A stretch of DNA of 64,000 bases from Reichenbachiella sp. 5M10 (GCF_002742335.1 NZ_MDGR01000007.1:3724501-3788500); one strand, 5' to 3'. Numbered from the stretch's first letter, positions 8,877 through 17,737 are shown. Numbers and translations are program-made. The notes: a model not told the origin generated them from the letters alone.

Positions 8877-9063
8877 CAAACCATGTACACCCTTTGACTA
8901 AAGGCTGTACACCCTTTTTGAGATTGTACCGTTTTTCACAATCATCATTAGCTGATAAGGTCTATCTCCTACTAATCGCAGAAAGACAAAAGAGCCAGCA
9001 CCTGAACTCACCGATAGAGATAATCCGATCTCTCGTCGGGCTATGACAAAAACAACTGAGGCA

Positions 9064-9096
9064 AACTTTCCCAAAGTTTGAAACTTTGGGAAAGTT
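9064..9096. repeat. Perfect 16-bp inverted repeat before a glycosyltransferase gene
   Basis: AACTTTCCCAAAGTTT and its exact complement flank a single G. The right arm ends 33 bases before the ATG of the glycosyltransferase at 9130. In RNA it would be a stem of about 14 pairs; in DNA a symmetrical operator. There is no gene end here to terminate and no T-run after it on the plus strand. Confidence 0.7.
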
Positions 9097-9129
9097 GTGT
9101 TGATCAAGTAATATTTATCTTGCAGCTTG

Positions 9130-10182
9130 ATGAAACTCAGAGACCAAAACATCCTACTGATCTCTCCCGAACCTTGGGATCATATCTTCGTGTCGAAGCA
9201 TCACTATGCACGACACCTCGCGGAGCGGGACAACCGGGTAGTGTTTGCCAATCCTGCGGGGGACCGCTGGCAGTTGAAGGACTCTGGTGTTGCAGGCCTA
9301 CAGGTGTTGGATTACCCCAAATTCGTCAAGGGACTGCGAAAACTCCCGACTTGGGTGAGTCAGCGACTCATTCGTCACAAGTTGAAACAAATCGAAAAAC
9401 ACTGCGACCTGACATTTGATCTCATCTGGTCTTTTGACAATTCGGTATTCTTTGACTTTACCCTGCTGGACACCTACAACATTTCGCACATCGTCGATTT
9501 GAATCAGGATTTCGAAACCGCCAAAGCCGCTCGTACTGCTGATATCTGTTTGGGAAACACTTCACAAATTGTAGAACGTCTCCAAAGCCACAATCCTAAC
9601 ACCCACTTCATCAACCACGGGCTGCACCTCAGTGATGAGCAAGAAGCTATTGACCTTCAACCAGTCGATGGCATGAAGATAGGCTACTGTGGCAATTTGG
9701 ATATCCCCTATTTGGACTGGAAAACCTTGGAGCAGGCTTTCGCTCAATTGACGGATTGCACCTTCTATCTGGCAGGCAAATGTGAGCGTAATCAGGACAA
9801 ACTACAGCACCCCACTGTCGTCTATCTCGGACAGTTGAACGCGAGCGAGATGCGCTCCTTCTATACCGAGATGGACCTGTTGATCCTGTGCTACCTCGCA
9901 GATGACTACCCCGATCAACTCGCCAATCCTCACAAGTTCATGGAGTACTTGGCCTCTGGCAAACCCATCGTTTCGAGTTTGACATCTACCTACGTCGAGC
10001 TACAGGAAGTACAGATGTGCACCACACAAGCAGAGTGGCTCCCCCTACTCCAGCGGACAATAGCCGAATACTCCGCATGGAGTAGCTCTGAGATGTCTGA
10101 CCAACGAAAGGCAATCGCAAATGACAACACCTATGAGAAGCAAATCGATCGAATTGAAAACAAAATCAATACCCATGTCTGA
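9130..10182 (+). CDS. GT-B fold glycosyltransferase (family 1/4 type)
   Basis: GT-B glycosyltransferase of 350 residues. The N-terminal domain begins KLRDQNILLISPEPWDHIFVSKHHYA, and the C-terminal nucleotide-sugar domain has MKIGYCGNLDIPYLDW, TVVYLGQLNASEM, and the donor-binding stretch NPHKFMEYLASGKPIVSS with the usual glutamate. The true start is the ATG at 9130; a TTG three bases earlier is in frame but less likely. It overlaps the next gene by 8 bases. The upstream palindrome at 9064-9096 may act on its expression. Base composition is more GC-rich than the glycosyltransferases at 5-8 kb, suggesting this block (9.1-11 kb) had a different history. Substrate unknown. Confidence 0.83.
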   Translation: MKLRDQNILLISPEPWDHIFVSKHHYARHLAERDNRVVFANPAGDRWQLKDSGVAGLQVLDYPKFVKGLRKLPTWVSQRLIRHKLKQIEKHCDLTFDLIWSFDNSVFFDFTLLDTYNISHIVDLNQDFETAKAARTADICLGNTSQIVERLQSHNPNTHFINHGLHLSDEQEAIDLQPVDGMKIGYCGNLDIPYLDWKTLEQAFAQLTDCTFYLAGKCERNQDKLQHPTVVYLGQLNASEMRSFYTEMDLLILCYLADDYPDQLANPHKFMEYLASGKPIVSSLTSTYVELQEVQMCTTQAEWLPLLQRTIAEYSAWSSSEMSDQRKAIANDNTYEKQIDRIENKINTHV

Positions 10183-10987
10183 ATTGGTCTCGATCATCAT
10201 GCCCGTGTACAATGCGGAAAAATACGTGGCAGAAGCCATCGATTCGGTCTTGGCACAAAGCCATACCAACTGGGAGCTGCTCATCATCAATGACGGCAGT
10301 ACCGATCGATCTGCAGAGATCATCCGAGGGTACCAAGATCCACGCATTCATTATTTCTCCCAAGATAATCAAGGAGTGAGTGCAGCTAGAAACGTAGGAC
10401 TAGCCCACATGAAGGGCGACTACTTTTGCTTTTTGGATGGAGATGATTGCTTTCCTCCCGACAGTCTAGCGAATCGGTTGATGATCTTCAGAAACAACAG
10501 CCAAGTGGCGTTTGTAGATGGACGAGTGAGTTCGAGAGACGAACAGATGACGCAAGAAGTCACCCAATGGACACCTAACTTTGAAGGAGAACCCCTCGAA
10601 GACTTGGTTTCCTTGACAGGAAAATCCTTTTTTGGCATCACATGGATGATCAAAAGAGAAACAGAAAAAAACTACGCCTTTGACCGAACATTGACACATG
10701 GAGAAGACTTATGGTTTTACATCCAAATGGCAAAGGGTAAGGAATATCGCTTCACAACAAGCACCTCCTACCTCAGAAGGCTCGTAGATGGCTCGGCCAT
10801 GTCCAACCTCGATGGGCTTGCCAAGGGCTATACCGATCTCGAAGACAAACTCATGTCTTTGAATCTTCCTTCGCAACTCATCAAAGCCTTTCGGTCAAAA
10901 AGAAAAAGCATCATGCTAAAAAGCTACTTACGTGTAGGAAGACTATATTCAGCATTAAACTACTACTTCAAACCTGACAGGTTTTAG
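10175..10987 (+). CDS. Family 2 glycosyltransferase
   Basis: GT-A family 2 glycosyltransferase, 270 residues from the ATG at 10175, which overlaps the preceding stop by 8 bases and puts ELVSIIMPVYNAEKYVAEA at the N-terminus. In-frame ATGs at 10121 and 10133 would need a long overlap. Motifs: LLIINDGSTDRSAEII, YFCFLDGDDCFPP (DxD) and LTHGEDLWFYIQM (catalytic ED). An unusual feature is that its last codons and its TAG stop are part of a perfect hairpin: the left arm encodes the C-terminal KPDRF and the stop codon is exactly the three-base loop. The hairpin probably terminates the transcript. Substrate unknown. Confidence 0.87.
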   Translation: MSELVSIIMPVYNAEKYVAEAIDSVLAQSHTNWELLIINDGSTDRSAEIIRGYQDPRIHYFSQDNQGVSAARNVGLAHMKGDYFCFLDGDDCFPPDSLANRLMIFRNNSQVAFVDGRVSSRDEQMTQEVTQWTPNFEGEPLEDLVSLTGKSFFGITWMIKRETEKNYAFDRTLTHGEDLWFYIQMAKGKEYRFTTSTSYLRRLVDGSAMSNLDGLAKGYTDLEDKLMSLNLPSQLIKAFRSKRKSIMLKSYLRVGRLYSALNYYFKPDRF

Positions 10988-11003
10988 AAACCTGTCAGGT
11001 TTT
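10970..11003 (+). terminator. Hairpin overlapping the glycosyltransferase stop codon
   Basis: Perfect 15-bp stem, AAACCTGACAGGTTT and its complement, with the loop TAG at 10985-10987 being the stop codon. The 3' arm ends in TTTT. The AAACCTGTCAGG stem is of a type that recurs between genes of Bacteroidota. Terminator function is inferred. Confidence 0.65.
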
Positions 11004-11024
11004 GTTGCATATCTTGCGCACACG

Positions 11025-11132
11025 ATGAACATTCTATTTTTCGGATACTGGGGAGCCAACGAAGGGCTCAGTCAAGCGACCATCAATCCACATTTGGAAT
11101 TGTTGGCTATCTTCGGTGAGTTGTCTTTTTAG
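11025..11132 (+). pseudogene. N-terminal remnant of a glycosyltransferase
   Basis: A 35-codon frame starting MNILFFGYWGANEGLSQATI and stopping at TAG. The opening beta-strand plus GYWGANEGLxxAT is what the N-terminus of a GT-B glycosyltransferase looks like (first strand followed by the glycine-rich loop), but nothing resembling the rest of such an enzyme follows in any frame before the next gene at 11145. It is probably what remains of a gene deleted during rearrangement of the locus. Too short to be functional; a stand-alone small protein cannot be excluded. Confidence 0.55.
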
Positions 11133-11144
11133 AATTCTTATTGC

Positions 11145-12353
11145 ATGAAACAACCCGTCTCCATTCTAGTCTTTATCTACAATAGCTACAAGGACCCCTT
11201 GTTTCAAAACCTCATTCTTTCTTATATCAAGACACTGAGCCAAAATGGAAGCTATCGCTTTGACCTGATCACCTTCGAACAACCACAATATGCTTTGTCT
11301 CCTAGTGAAAGGAGACAAGAAAAAGAAAGTCTAAAGGAGTGGGGTATCCACTGGCACCCTAGACAATTCCAAACTGGGCGATTCTTATTGATCAAAAAAG
11401 CCATGAATGTGTTAGAAACTTTTTGGTCTGTCCTTCGCATCAAAATCCGTCACAAAAGCACCTACACCTTCGCTTTCGCCAATGTATCCGCTGCTATTGC
11501 TATTTTGTTTTCGCCCCTATTACGAATGAAACTAGTCATCTATAGTTACGAACCTCACAGTGATTTTATGGTAGAGATGGGACACTGGAAGACGTCAAGC
11601 ATCAAGTATAAAATCCTTCATAAACTGGAGCAATGGGCAGGAAAATATGCCGATCATATCTTGACAGGGACTCGTCACATGGTAGAAAAACTACAAAAAG
11701 AAGGAACACGAGCCACCGTACACAGAGCACCCACTGCAGTAGACCCTGAAATATTTCGATTCGATGAAGCCAAAAGGAAACAGATCAGACACGAGCTAAA
11801 CATAGGTTCACGCCATCTTTTCATCTACCCAGGCAAACTAGGAGGACTATACTATGAGAAAGAATTGATTGATCTGTTTGGTAGCATCTATGAAGAGGAC
11901 AGCAACAGTTTCTTTTTGATCGCAACCGATTATGATCATAAGACCATTGAATCATGGTTTCAAGAATCCAATATCCCTTCGGACAACTACCAAGTGAGAG
12001 AGTTCATCCCCTTTACAGAAATGCCTGCCTACCTCAGTGCATCAGACATGGGCATAGTAGCTATTCCCCCCACTCCTTCCCAAAAATTCAGATCTCCGAC
12101 GAAAGTGGCAGAATACTTGCTGTGTGGTCTCCCGTATGTCGTGTGCCGCGGCGTGTCTGAAGACGACAATATCGCGGAAGAAAAACAAGTTGGGGTATGT
12201 CTGGATGAGTTCTCATCCATGGCGATCACAAAACACATACAAGACATACAAGAGGTGATCCTGAAACACACAAGAACACAAAACCGTGAGATAGGTTTAG
12301 CATACCGTTCGAAATTGCGAATCGATCATATCTTAAAAGACACTTTTATCTAA
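11145..12353 (+). CDS. GT-B glycosyltransferase (family 4 type)
   Basis: GT-B glycosyltransferase of 402 residues. The N-terminal acceptor domain includes FANVSAAIAILFSPLLRMKLVIYSYEPHSD; the C-terminal donor domain includes HLFIYPGKLGGLYYEKELI, YQVREFIPFTEMPAYLSASDMGIV, and the donor-binding RSPTKVAEYLLCGLPYVV with the conserved glutamate of the EX7E-like motif. Cytosolic or peripheral to the membrane, no signal peptide. Last gene of the polysaccharide locus seen here; 160 bases without a gene separate it from the PKD-repeat protein. Substrate unknown. Confidence 0.85.
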   Translation: MKQPVSILVFIYNSYKDPLFQNLILSYIKTLSQNGSYRFDLITFEQPQYALSPSERRQEKESLKEWGIHWHPRQFQTGRFLLIKKAMNVLETFWSVLRIKIRHKSTYTFAFANVSAAIAILFSPLLRMKLVIYSYEPHSDFMVEMGHWKTSSIKYKILHKLEQWAGKYADHILTGTRHMVEKLQKEGTRATVHRAPTAVDPEIFRFDEAKRKQIRHELNIGSRHLFIYPGKLGGLYYEKELIDLFGSIYEEDSNSFFLIATDYDHKTIESWFQESNIPSDNYQVREFIPFTEMPAYLSASDMGIVAIPPTPSQKFRSPTKVAEYLLCGLPYVVCRGVSEDDNIAEEKQVGVCLDEFSSMAITKHIQDIQEVILKHTRTQNREIGLAYRSKLRIDHILKDTFI

Positions 12354-12513
12354 AATCAACAACACGACGTTAGAAAAGAATATTATACTTAATTAGCTCA
12401 TAATCAATTTTGAAAACATACTTTTGCATTACAGCAATGTCATCTATATTGACCTTCTACCCTCCCTCTGTCCTTTCCCAATATATTTCGTAAGAGAACG
12501 TTAGTTTAATCAG

Positions 12514-15500
12514 ATGTCCAAAGAGTATCGCTATATACTGTTTCTACTACTTGTATTCATACCAGGAGTTTCGCTAGCTCAATGCCCTACTGCGGATTTT
12601 TCTACCCAATCGACGGTATGTAGCAACGAAAACCTAACATTCGAAAATTCTTCCCTCAATGCCGAATCTTATCAATGGGACTTCTGCGCTGGAGAACTTT
12701 TCACTACACCTACTGAAACAATCGCATACTCCATTGCTGGATCAACCAACCAAGGACAATGGTATGCTTTTCAAATTAGAACCAATGGCTCCATATACAA
12801 GTTCAACTTCCCATTGGACTGTGGAGAGAATATTAATAATACAGCCTCAAGCACTCCTACTGGAGTATCTTACAACACCGCTGGGACCTACAACATCAGT
12901 CTACGTGCATACAACAATGATGGAGTCTTCTCTGAATTCACCCAATCCATCACCGTCACCACCTCCACTGCTCCCAATGTCTCCTTCTCCATCGATGACT
13001 CTCGATGCATCGGCAATACCAACACCTTCACCGCACTCGTCGATGATCCGGGAGCAATCAGTTCCTATGCTTGGGATTTCGGGGATGGAAACCTAGAAGC
13101 TGGCGCCACTACGACACACTCCTATGACGCATCTGGGACCTACGCTGTTACGCTCTCTATCGTGAGTACCGACGGCTGTACCAATACCAGCACCCAAGAG
13201 TTCACCTTCTACAACGCTCCCACAGATCCTGCCTTTAGCTACAGTGCTGCTACGCTTTGCAGCAACTCGGACATTAGCTTCACCAACCTCACCAACGAAA
13301 ATGGTGCAGGCGATGTGGTGACCTACCTCTGGGACTTCAATGGAGAAGCTACCTCCACAGACAAAGACCCCGTCTATGCCTTTGCAACGGCGGGCTCAAA
13401 AACCGTCTCCATGACGGCTATGATTCCCGGTTGTACGACAACTGTATATTCTGACGTCATTGGCATCATCGAAGGGCCCAATGCCTCTTTCATCTACACC
13501 AACAACTGCTTTGGGGAAGCGATACAATTCTCCAACACTTCCACAGGAAGCGACATCAATGGTTACACTTGGGATTTTGGAGACGCGTCACCTGCATCCA
13601 CCGACCAAAACCCTAGCCATGAATACACGGCCACTGGAGACTACACCATCAGCCTCACCGTGTCCAACACTACTGGATGTGAGACAACTACTTCACAGAC
13701 CGTCACCGTATCCGATGCGGACAAAGCAAACTTTAGTTATGGAGAAGCCATCGAAAACATCCCTGTAGCTTTCTTAGGAGAAGACCTGACTCTCTCTGAC
13801 GATGCGGTCGATAGCTGGTCATGGGACTTTGACGGACTAGGCACTGCCTCAAACCAAAACCCTAGCTTCACTTTCCAGACTCCTGGAGACTATACTGTTG
13901 GACTCACAGTGACCACTATGCAAGGGTGTGAGGATTCTGTTTCCAAAACCATCTCTACCTCTCAAGCTCAATGCCCTACTGCGGATTTTTCTACCCAATC
14001 GACGGTATGTAGCAACGAAAACCTAACATTCGAAAATTCTTCCCTCAATGCCGAATCTTATCAATGGGACTTCTGCGCTGGAGAACTTTTCACTACACCT
14101 ACTGAAACAATCGCATACTCCATTGCTGGATCAACCAACACAAGAGACATTGAAATCGTATCTGACGGCATCAACTGGTTCGGGTTTGTTTTAGACAGAA
14201 ACAAAAACCTACTCCACAGATTAGACTTTGGAAACTCTCTTGACAACACTCCCGTTCTAAACTTCTCCTCAGACCTAGGGGGCATATTGAACAGTGCAAC
14301 TCCGATTCAAATCGTTCAAGAAAACAATCAATGGTATGCCTTGATTCACAATGGCGGAAATGCAGAAATACTCTTATTGGATTTTGGTAGCGATTTAACC
14401 AATCAATCCCCTAGCATATCCATCCCCGTCAGTAGCATTGGCACCACAGCAGACAACCTAGGTCTAGAACATGACAACAATCAATGGGTGGCAATACTCT
14501 CGAGTAGCCTCAACGACAATTTCACTATCATCAACTTTGGAAATTCTCTCACAAACACGCCAGACCCTGTAGATGACATCATTGAAACTGCTGCTATCCC
14601 AGGGGCTGGATTTGCTGATCTTAGCCTATTCAACCAATGCGGAAACTGGTTCGGTCTTGCTGCGGCTTTTGACAACAAAAGCCTCTATCGACTAGATTTT
14701 GGCAATCAGCTCTTTAGTTCTCCTTCTTTCACAAACATTGGAAATGCAATATTTCCAACAAACCCATTATCTATTGACTTCACTTACCAAATGGGCCAGT
14801 ATATAGGTTTTGTCTATGGAAACAGCGGAGGATCATATAGAATTACTTTAGGAAATGATCTAGCAAATCCTACACTCGCGACCGAAACATTGACCACTAC
14901 CATTAGTGGTATCACTATGGGACTGTCGTTGCAATATGACCAAGGACAATGGTATGCTTTTCAAATTAGAACCAATGGCTCCATATACAAGTTCAACTTC
15001 CCATTGGACTGTGGAGAGAATATTAATAATACAGCCTCAAGCACTCCTACTGGAGTATCTTACAACACCGCTGGGACCTACAACATCAGTCTACGTGCAT
15101 ACAACAATGATGGAGTCTTCTCTGAATTCACCCAATCCATCACCGTCACCACCTCCACTGCTCCCAATGTCTCCTTCTCCATCGATGACTCTCGATGCAT
15201 CGGTAATACCAACACCTTCACCGCACTCGTCGATGATCCGGGAGCGATCAGTTCCTATGCTTGGGATTTTGAGGGGGACGGTACTGTGGACAGCACTGAG
15301 CCCAACCCGAGCTACCAGTACCCAGCGAGTGGCAGCTATGCCACACAGCTGACCATATCCGACGGCACCTGTAGCAACCTCAGCGTGCAGCCCATATCGA
15401 TCTATCCTGTTCCCCCTGCGCCTAGTTTTGCTGTGTCGAATTCTGCTCCCTATTGCAGCCATACCGCACTCGATTTTGACAACACCACCGACGAGAGTCT

Positions 15501-17490
15501 CTACAACGGCACGACGGTCTCCTACGATTGGGACTATGGTGACAGCAGCAGTCCTGAGACCTCTACGGACGGTTCACATACCTACGCTGGGGCGGGCAAC
15601 TACTCCATCGGGTTGACCATGAACATACCGGGCTGTTTGACGACCGCTGCGCAGGAGATCGCGATTGTCGCAGGTCCCAACACGCAGTTTAGCTATGCAG
15701 ACGATTGCTTCGGGGACGACACCCAGTTCACCAATCTCAGCACAGGCGACAACCTCACGCATGCCACATGGGATTTTGGTGATGAACTAGGCTCCTCTAC
15801 CCTGAGCTCCCCCTCCTACGAGTACCTCGCCACCGGAGACTATGCGGTCACACTCACCATGCAAAACGCCCTCGGGTGTGTCACGCCCATCACACGCACG
15901 GTCCGCATCAACGGCCTGCCAGAGGTGGCCTTTGTGCATACACCCGGTTGTGAAGAGCAAACCATAGACTTCACTGACGAATCCAGCCCTGGAGATGCAC
16001 TCAACAACCTCCAAAGCTGGGCATGGGACTTCAATTCGCTCGGCGAATCGGACCAACAAAACCCGAGCTTCACCTTCGACGAATCAGCCAACTACACCGT
16101 GAGCTTGACCGTCACCAACACCGGAAACTGTGCCAATACCGCCACACAAACGGTCATCGTACAACCAGCCCCTACTGCCGACTTCTCCATTGATCTGGGG
16201 TGTATCGAGGGGCGTACAGCCTTTGTCGACCAAAGCACTTCCTTGTCCGAAAACCAAATCACAAGTTGGTACTGGGTCGTAGACGGCAAAGAGTACTTCA
16301 CCCAAAACATCGACGCAGTATTTGATGAAGCAGGGAGCTACACGGCGAGTTTGTCAGTCACACCGACCAATCACTGCGTATCTACTATCCAAAAGGACTT
16401 CACCATCTACAACCTCCCTGTGGTTGCCTTCAGTGCGACCAACAACTGTGACAATGAGGCCACGGTCTTTGTCGATGAATCCACCACCGAAGGCCCAGCC
16501 CTCCTCTCTCGCGTGTGGGATTTCGACGGAGAAGGTACGGCCAACGGCACACAAACGGCCTTTGCCTTTGATCAAGCGGGCGATTACCTCATCGGCCTCC
16601 TAGTAGAAGATGAGCTGGGATGTCAAAATAGCACCTCACAACCCCTCACCGTACACGCTTCTCCTACCGCTGCTTTCACCGTCGATGACGAATTTGGGGG
16701 AGCGCCACTTGCTGTCCAGTTCAGCAACGAGTCTGATGAAGGCAGCAGCTACGCATGGGACTTCGGAGTAGATGACAGCTCCGTCAGCACCGAAGAGAAC
16801 CCTAGCTATACCTACACCACCAACGGCGACTACCTCGCCGAACTCGTCACCTACAACGAATTCTGTAGTGATTCGGCATACATTGACATCCTCGTAGCAG
16901 ACCCTGAGCTCGACCTACAGCTCACTAAAATCGAAGCACGAGAATCCAACGGTACACTCAGTATATGGATCACGGCCTTCAACAATAGTTCCTTCAATCT
17001 CGATGGCTTCACAACTCAAATCGACCTAGAAGGACAAAACTCGATCTACGAAAGATACAATGAGAAACTCAGGCGCGGAGAGTCTGTCAGCTTCCCGCTC
17101 AACTTTAGCCTCTCCGCCGACAACAACAACGTCGAATTCCTCTGCGTGACCCTAGTCGCCAACGAAGGAGAGCTCACCGATTCTAACCCGCTCAACAACG
17201 AGGGCTGTCTCAACTTTGAGCAGAAATTGGTCATCGAGCAAGCGTTTCCCAATCCACTAGCCTCTGGTCAAAACACTCTCTACGTACAGATGGTATTGCC
17301 CAGCAAGTCTCCCGTGCAGCTCTACCTCATCGATGCGACGGGCAATGTTGTCTTTTATGAGACCTTCATGGATGTCAACAGCGGACTCAATACCATCGAT
17401 CTTGACGTGTACTCTTTCAAAGCCGGGCTCTACTTCGTCAAGGTGGTCTACGATGACCAAGAACATACCCAAAAAATCATCAAGCAATAA
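12514..17490 (+). CDS. Giant PKD-repeat T9SS-secreted protein with internal duplication
   Basis: A 1658-residue secreted, probably cell-surface adhesin-like protein. Signal peptide: YRYILFLLLVFIPGVSLA. About eleven PKD/Ig-like domains follow, each marked by a WDFGDG-type turn and a GxYxVxLTV strand. In the middle (about 543-835) lies a beta-propeller-like stretch with repeats of W-[FV]-[AG]...L.RLDFGN. After the last PKD come a CARDB-like domain (about 1468-1570) and a C-terminal sorting domain of the T9SS type A kind (FPNPLASGQNTLYV ... GLYFVKVVYDDQEHTQKIIK). Residues 22-79 and 80-189 are repeated almost exactly as 485-542 and 810-918, with the propeller inserted only in the second copy. A TACTTTTG element at 12419-12426 may be its promoter. 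The ligand is unknown. Confidence 0.9.
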   Translation: MSKEYRYILFLLLVFIPGVSLAQCPTADFSTQSTVCSNENLTFENSSLNAESYQWDFCAGELFTTPTETIAYSIAGSTNQGQWYAFQIRTNGSIYKFNFPLDCGENINNTASSTPTGVSYNTAGTYNISLRAYNNDGVFSEFTQSITVTTSTAPNVSFSIDDSRCIGNTNTFTALVDDPGAISSYAWDFGDGNLEAGATTTHSYDASGTYAVTLSIVSTDGCTNTSTQEFTFYNAPTDPAFSYSAATLCSNSDISFTNLTNENGAGDVVTYLWDFNGEATSTDKDPVYAFATAGSKTVSMTAMIPGCTTTVYSDVIGIIEGPNASFIYTNNCFGEAIQFSNTSTGSDINGYTWDFGDASPASTDQNPSHEYTATGDYTISLTVSNTTGCETTTSQTVTVSDADKANFSYGEAIENIPVAFLGEDLTLSDDAVDSWSWDFDGLGTASNQNPSFTFQTPGDYTVGLTVTTMQGCEDSVSKTISTSQAQCPTADFSTQSTVCSNENLTFENSSLNAESYQWDFCAGELFTTPTETIAYSIAGSTNTRDIEIVSDGINWFGFVLDRNKNLLHRLDFGNSLDNTPVLNFSSDLGGILNSATPIQIVQENNQWYALIHNGGNAEILLLDFGSDLTNQSPSISIPVSSIGTTADNLGLEHDNNQWVAILSSSLNDNFTIINFGNSLTNTPDPVDDIIETAAIPGAGFADLSLFNQCGNWFGLAAAFDNKSLYRLDFGNQLFSSPSFTNIGNAIFPTNPLSIDFTYQMGQYIGFVYGNSGGSYRITLGNDLANPTLATETLTTTISGITMGLSLQYDQGQWYAFQIRTNGSIYKFNFPLDCGENINNTASSTPTGVSYNTAGTYNISLRAYNNDGVFSEFTQSITVTTSTAPNVSFSIDDSRCIGNTNTFTALVDDPGAISSYAWDFEGDGTVDSTEPNPSYQYPASGSYATQLTISDGTCSNLSVQPISIYPVPPAPSFAVSNSAPYCSHTALDFDNTTDESLYNGTTVSYDWDYGDSSSPETSTDGSHTYAGAGNYSIGLTMNIPGCLTTAAQEIAIVAGPNTQFSYADDCFGDDTQFTNLSTGDNLTHATWDFGDELGSSTLSSPSYEYLATGDYAVTLTMQNALGCVTPITRTVRINGLPEVAFVHTPGCEEQTIDFTDESSPGDALNNLQSWAWDFNSLGESDQQNPSFTFDESANYTVSLTVTNTGNCANTATQTVIVQPAPTADFSIDLGCIEGRTAFVDQSTSLSENQITSWYWVVDGKEYFTQNIDAVFDEAGSYTASLSVTPTNHCVSTIQKDFTIYNLPVVAFSATNNCDNEATVFVDESTTEGPALLSRVWDFDGEGTANGTQTAFAFDQAGDYLIGLLVEDELGCQNSTSQPLTVHASPTAAFTVDDEFGGAPLAVQFSNESDEGSSYAWDFGVDDSSVSTEENPSYTYTTNGDYLAELVTYNEFCSDSAYIDILVADPELDLQLTKIEARESNGTLSIWITAFNNSSFNLDGFTTQIDLEGQNSIYERYNEKLRRGESVSFPLNFSLSADNNNVEFLCVTLVANEGELTDSNPLNNEGCLNFEQKLVIEQAFPNPLASGQNTLYVQMVLPSKSPVQLYLIDATGNVVFYETFMDVNSGLNTIDLDVYSFKAGLYFVKVVYDDQEHTQKIIKQ
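12576..13079 (+). repeat. First copy of internal duplication in the PKD protein gene
   Basis: 12576-12750 equals 13965-14139 base for base (175 bases). 12751-13079 equals 14941-15269 with only two silent differences (GGC/GGT and GCA/GCG). In this copy the two blocks are joined directly; in the second they are separated by 801 bases. The join occurs at the two-base identity AC. Confidence 0.92.
13965..15269 (+). repeat. Second, longer copy of the internal duplication
   Basis: Contains the same two blocks as 12576-13079 separated by 14140-14940, which encodes most blades of the propeller-like domain. Since the first copy keeps only the last blade (from QGQWYAFQIRTNGS), the longer form here is probably ancestral and the first copy arose by duplication with an in-frame internal deletion. 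Confidence 0.88.
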
Positions 17491-17709
17491 ATACCTCCCC
17501 CGCTGATGAGCGGAGGCAGGACATACTGAAGGTGAAAAGCAATGGTGTGCAGCCGTCATCCGTTTCCGCACTAGAGCCCCCCTTAGTGTTCCCGAGAAGA
17601 AAGGGGTGTTCCTTATACACCAAATAGACCGCATCCTGCCCCTTCCGCTTGGAAAGCTAGGAGAGCGACATTTCTAGCGTGCCTTATCCAAGTAGCTACA
17701 GAATTCCAT
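17491..17709. other. Intergenic region after the PKD protein gene
   Basis: No gene seen. CCTCC at 17494-17498 can pair with GGAGG at 17512-17516, or CCGCT (17500-17504) with AGCGG (17509-17513), forming a weak hairpin just after the PKD gene stop. There is no T-run, so a terminator here is uncertain. Confidence 0.4.
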
Positions 17710-17717
17710 TAGATTTG
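17710..17717 (+). promoter_or_regulatory. TAnnTTTG -7 element before gcvT
   Basis: TAGATTTG matches the Bacteroidota -7 consensus and ends 20 bases before the gcvT ATG. No convincing TTTG is seen about 19 bases upstream, so this is a weak prediction. Confidence 0.4.
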
Positions 17718-17737
17718 CCCCCTAAAATTGAACAAAC

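Larger units (their letters stand above)
8658..9129. promoter_or_regulatory. Divergent intergenic region with repeated motifs
   Basis: No gene is seen in these 472 bases between the divergent HU-like gene and a glycosyltransferase gene. It contains two copies of GGTTGCGCAACCAAAGGG (8815-8832 and 8859-8876), each beginning with a perfect 12-base palindrome; the motif TGTACACCCTTT twice (8884-8895 and 8906-8917) and its inverse AAAGGGTGTAC once (8834-8844); and a long perfect inverted repeat at 9064-9096. Both flanks are gene starts, so these are more likely operators or leader structures than terminators. Confidence 0.6.
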
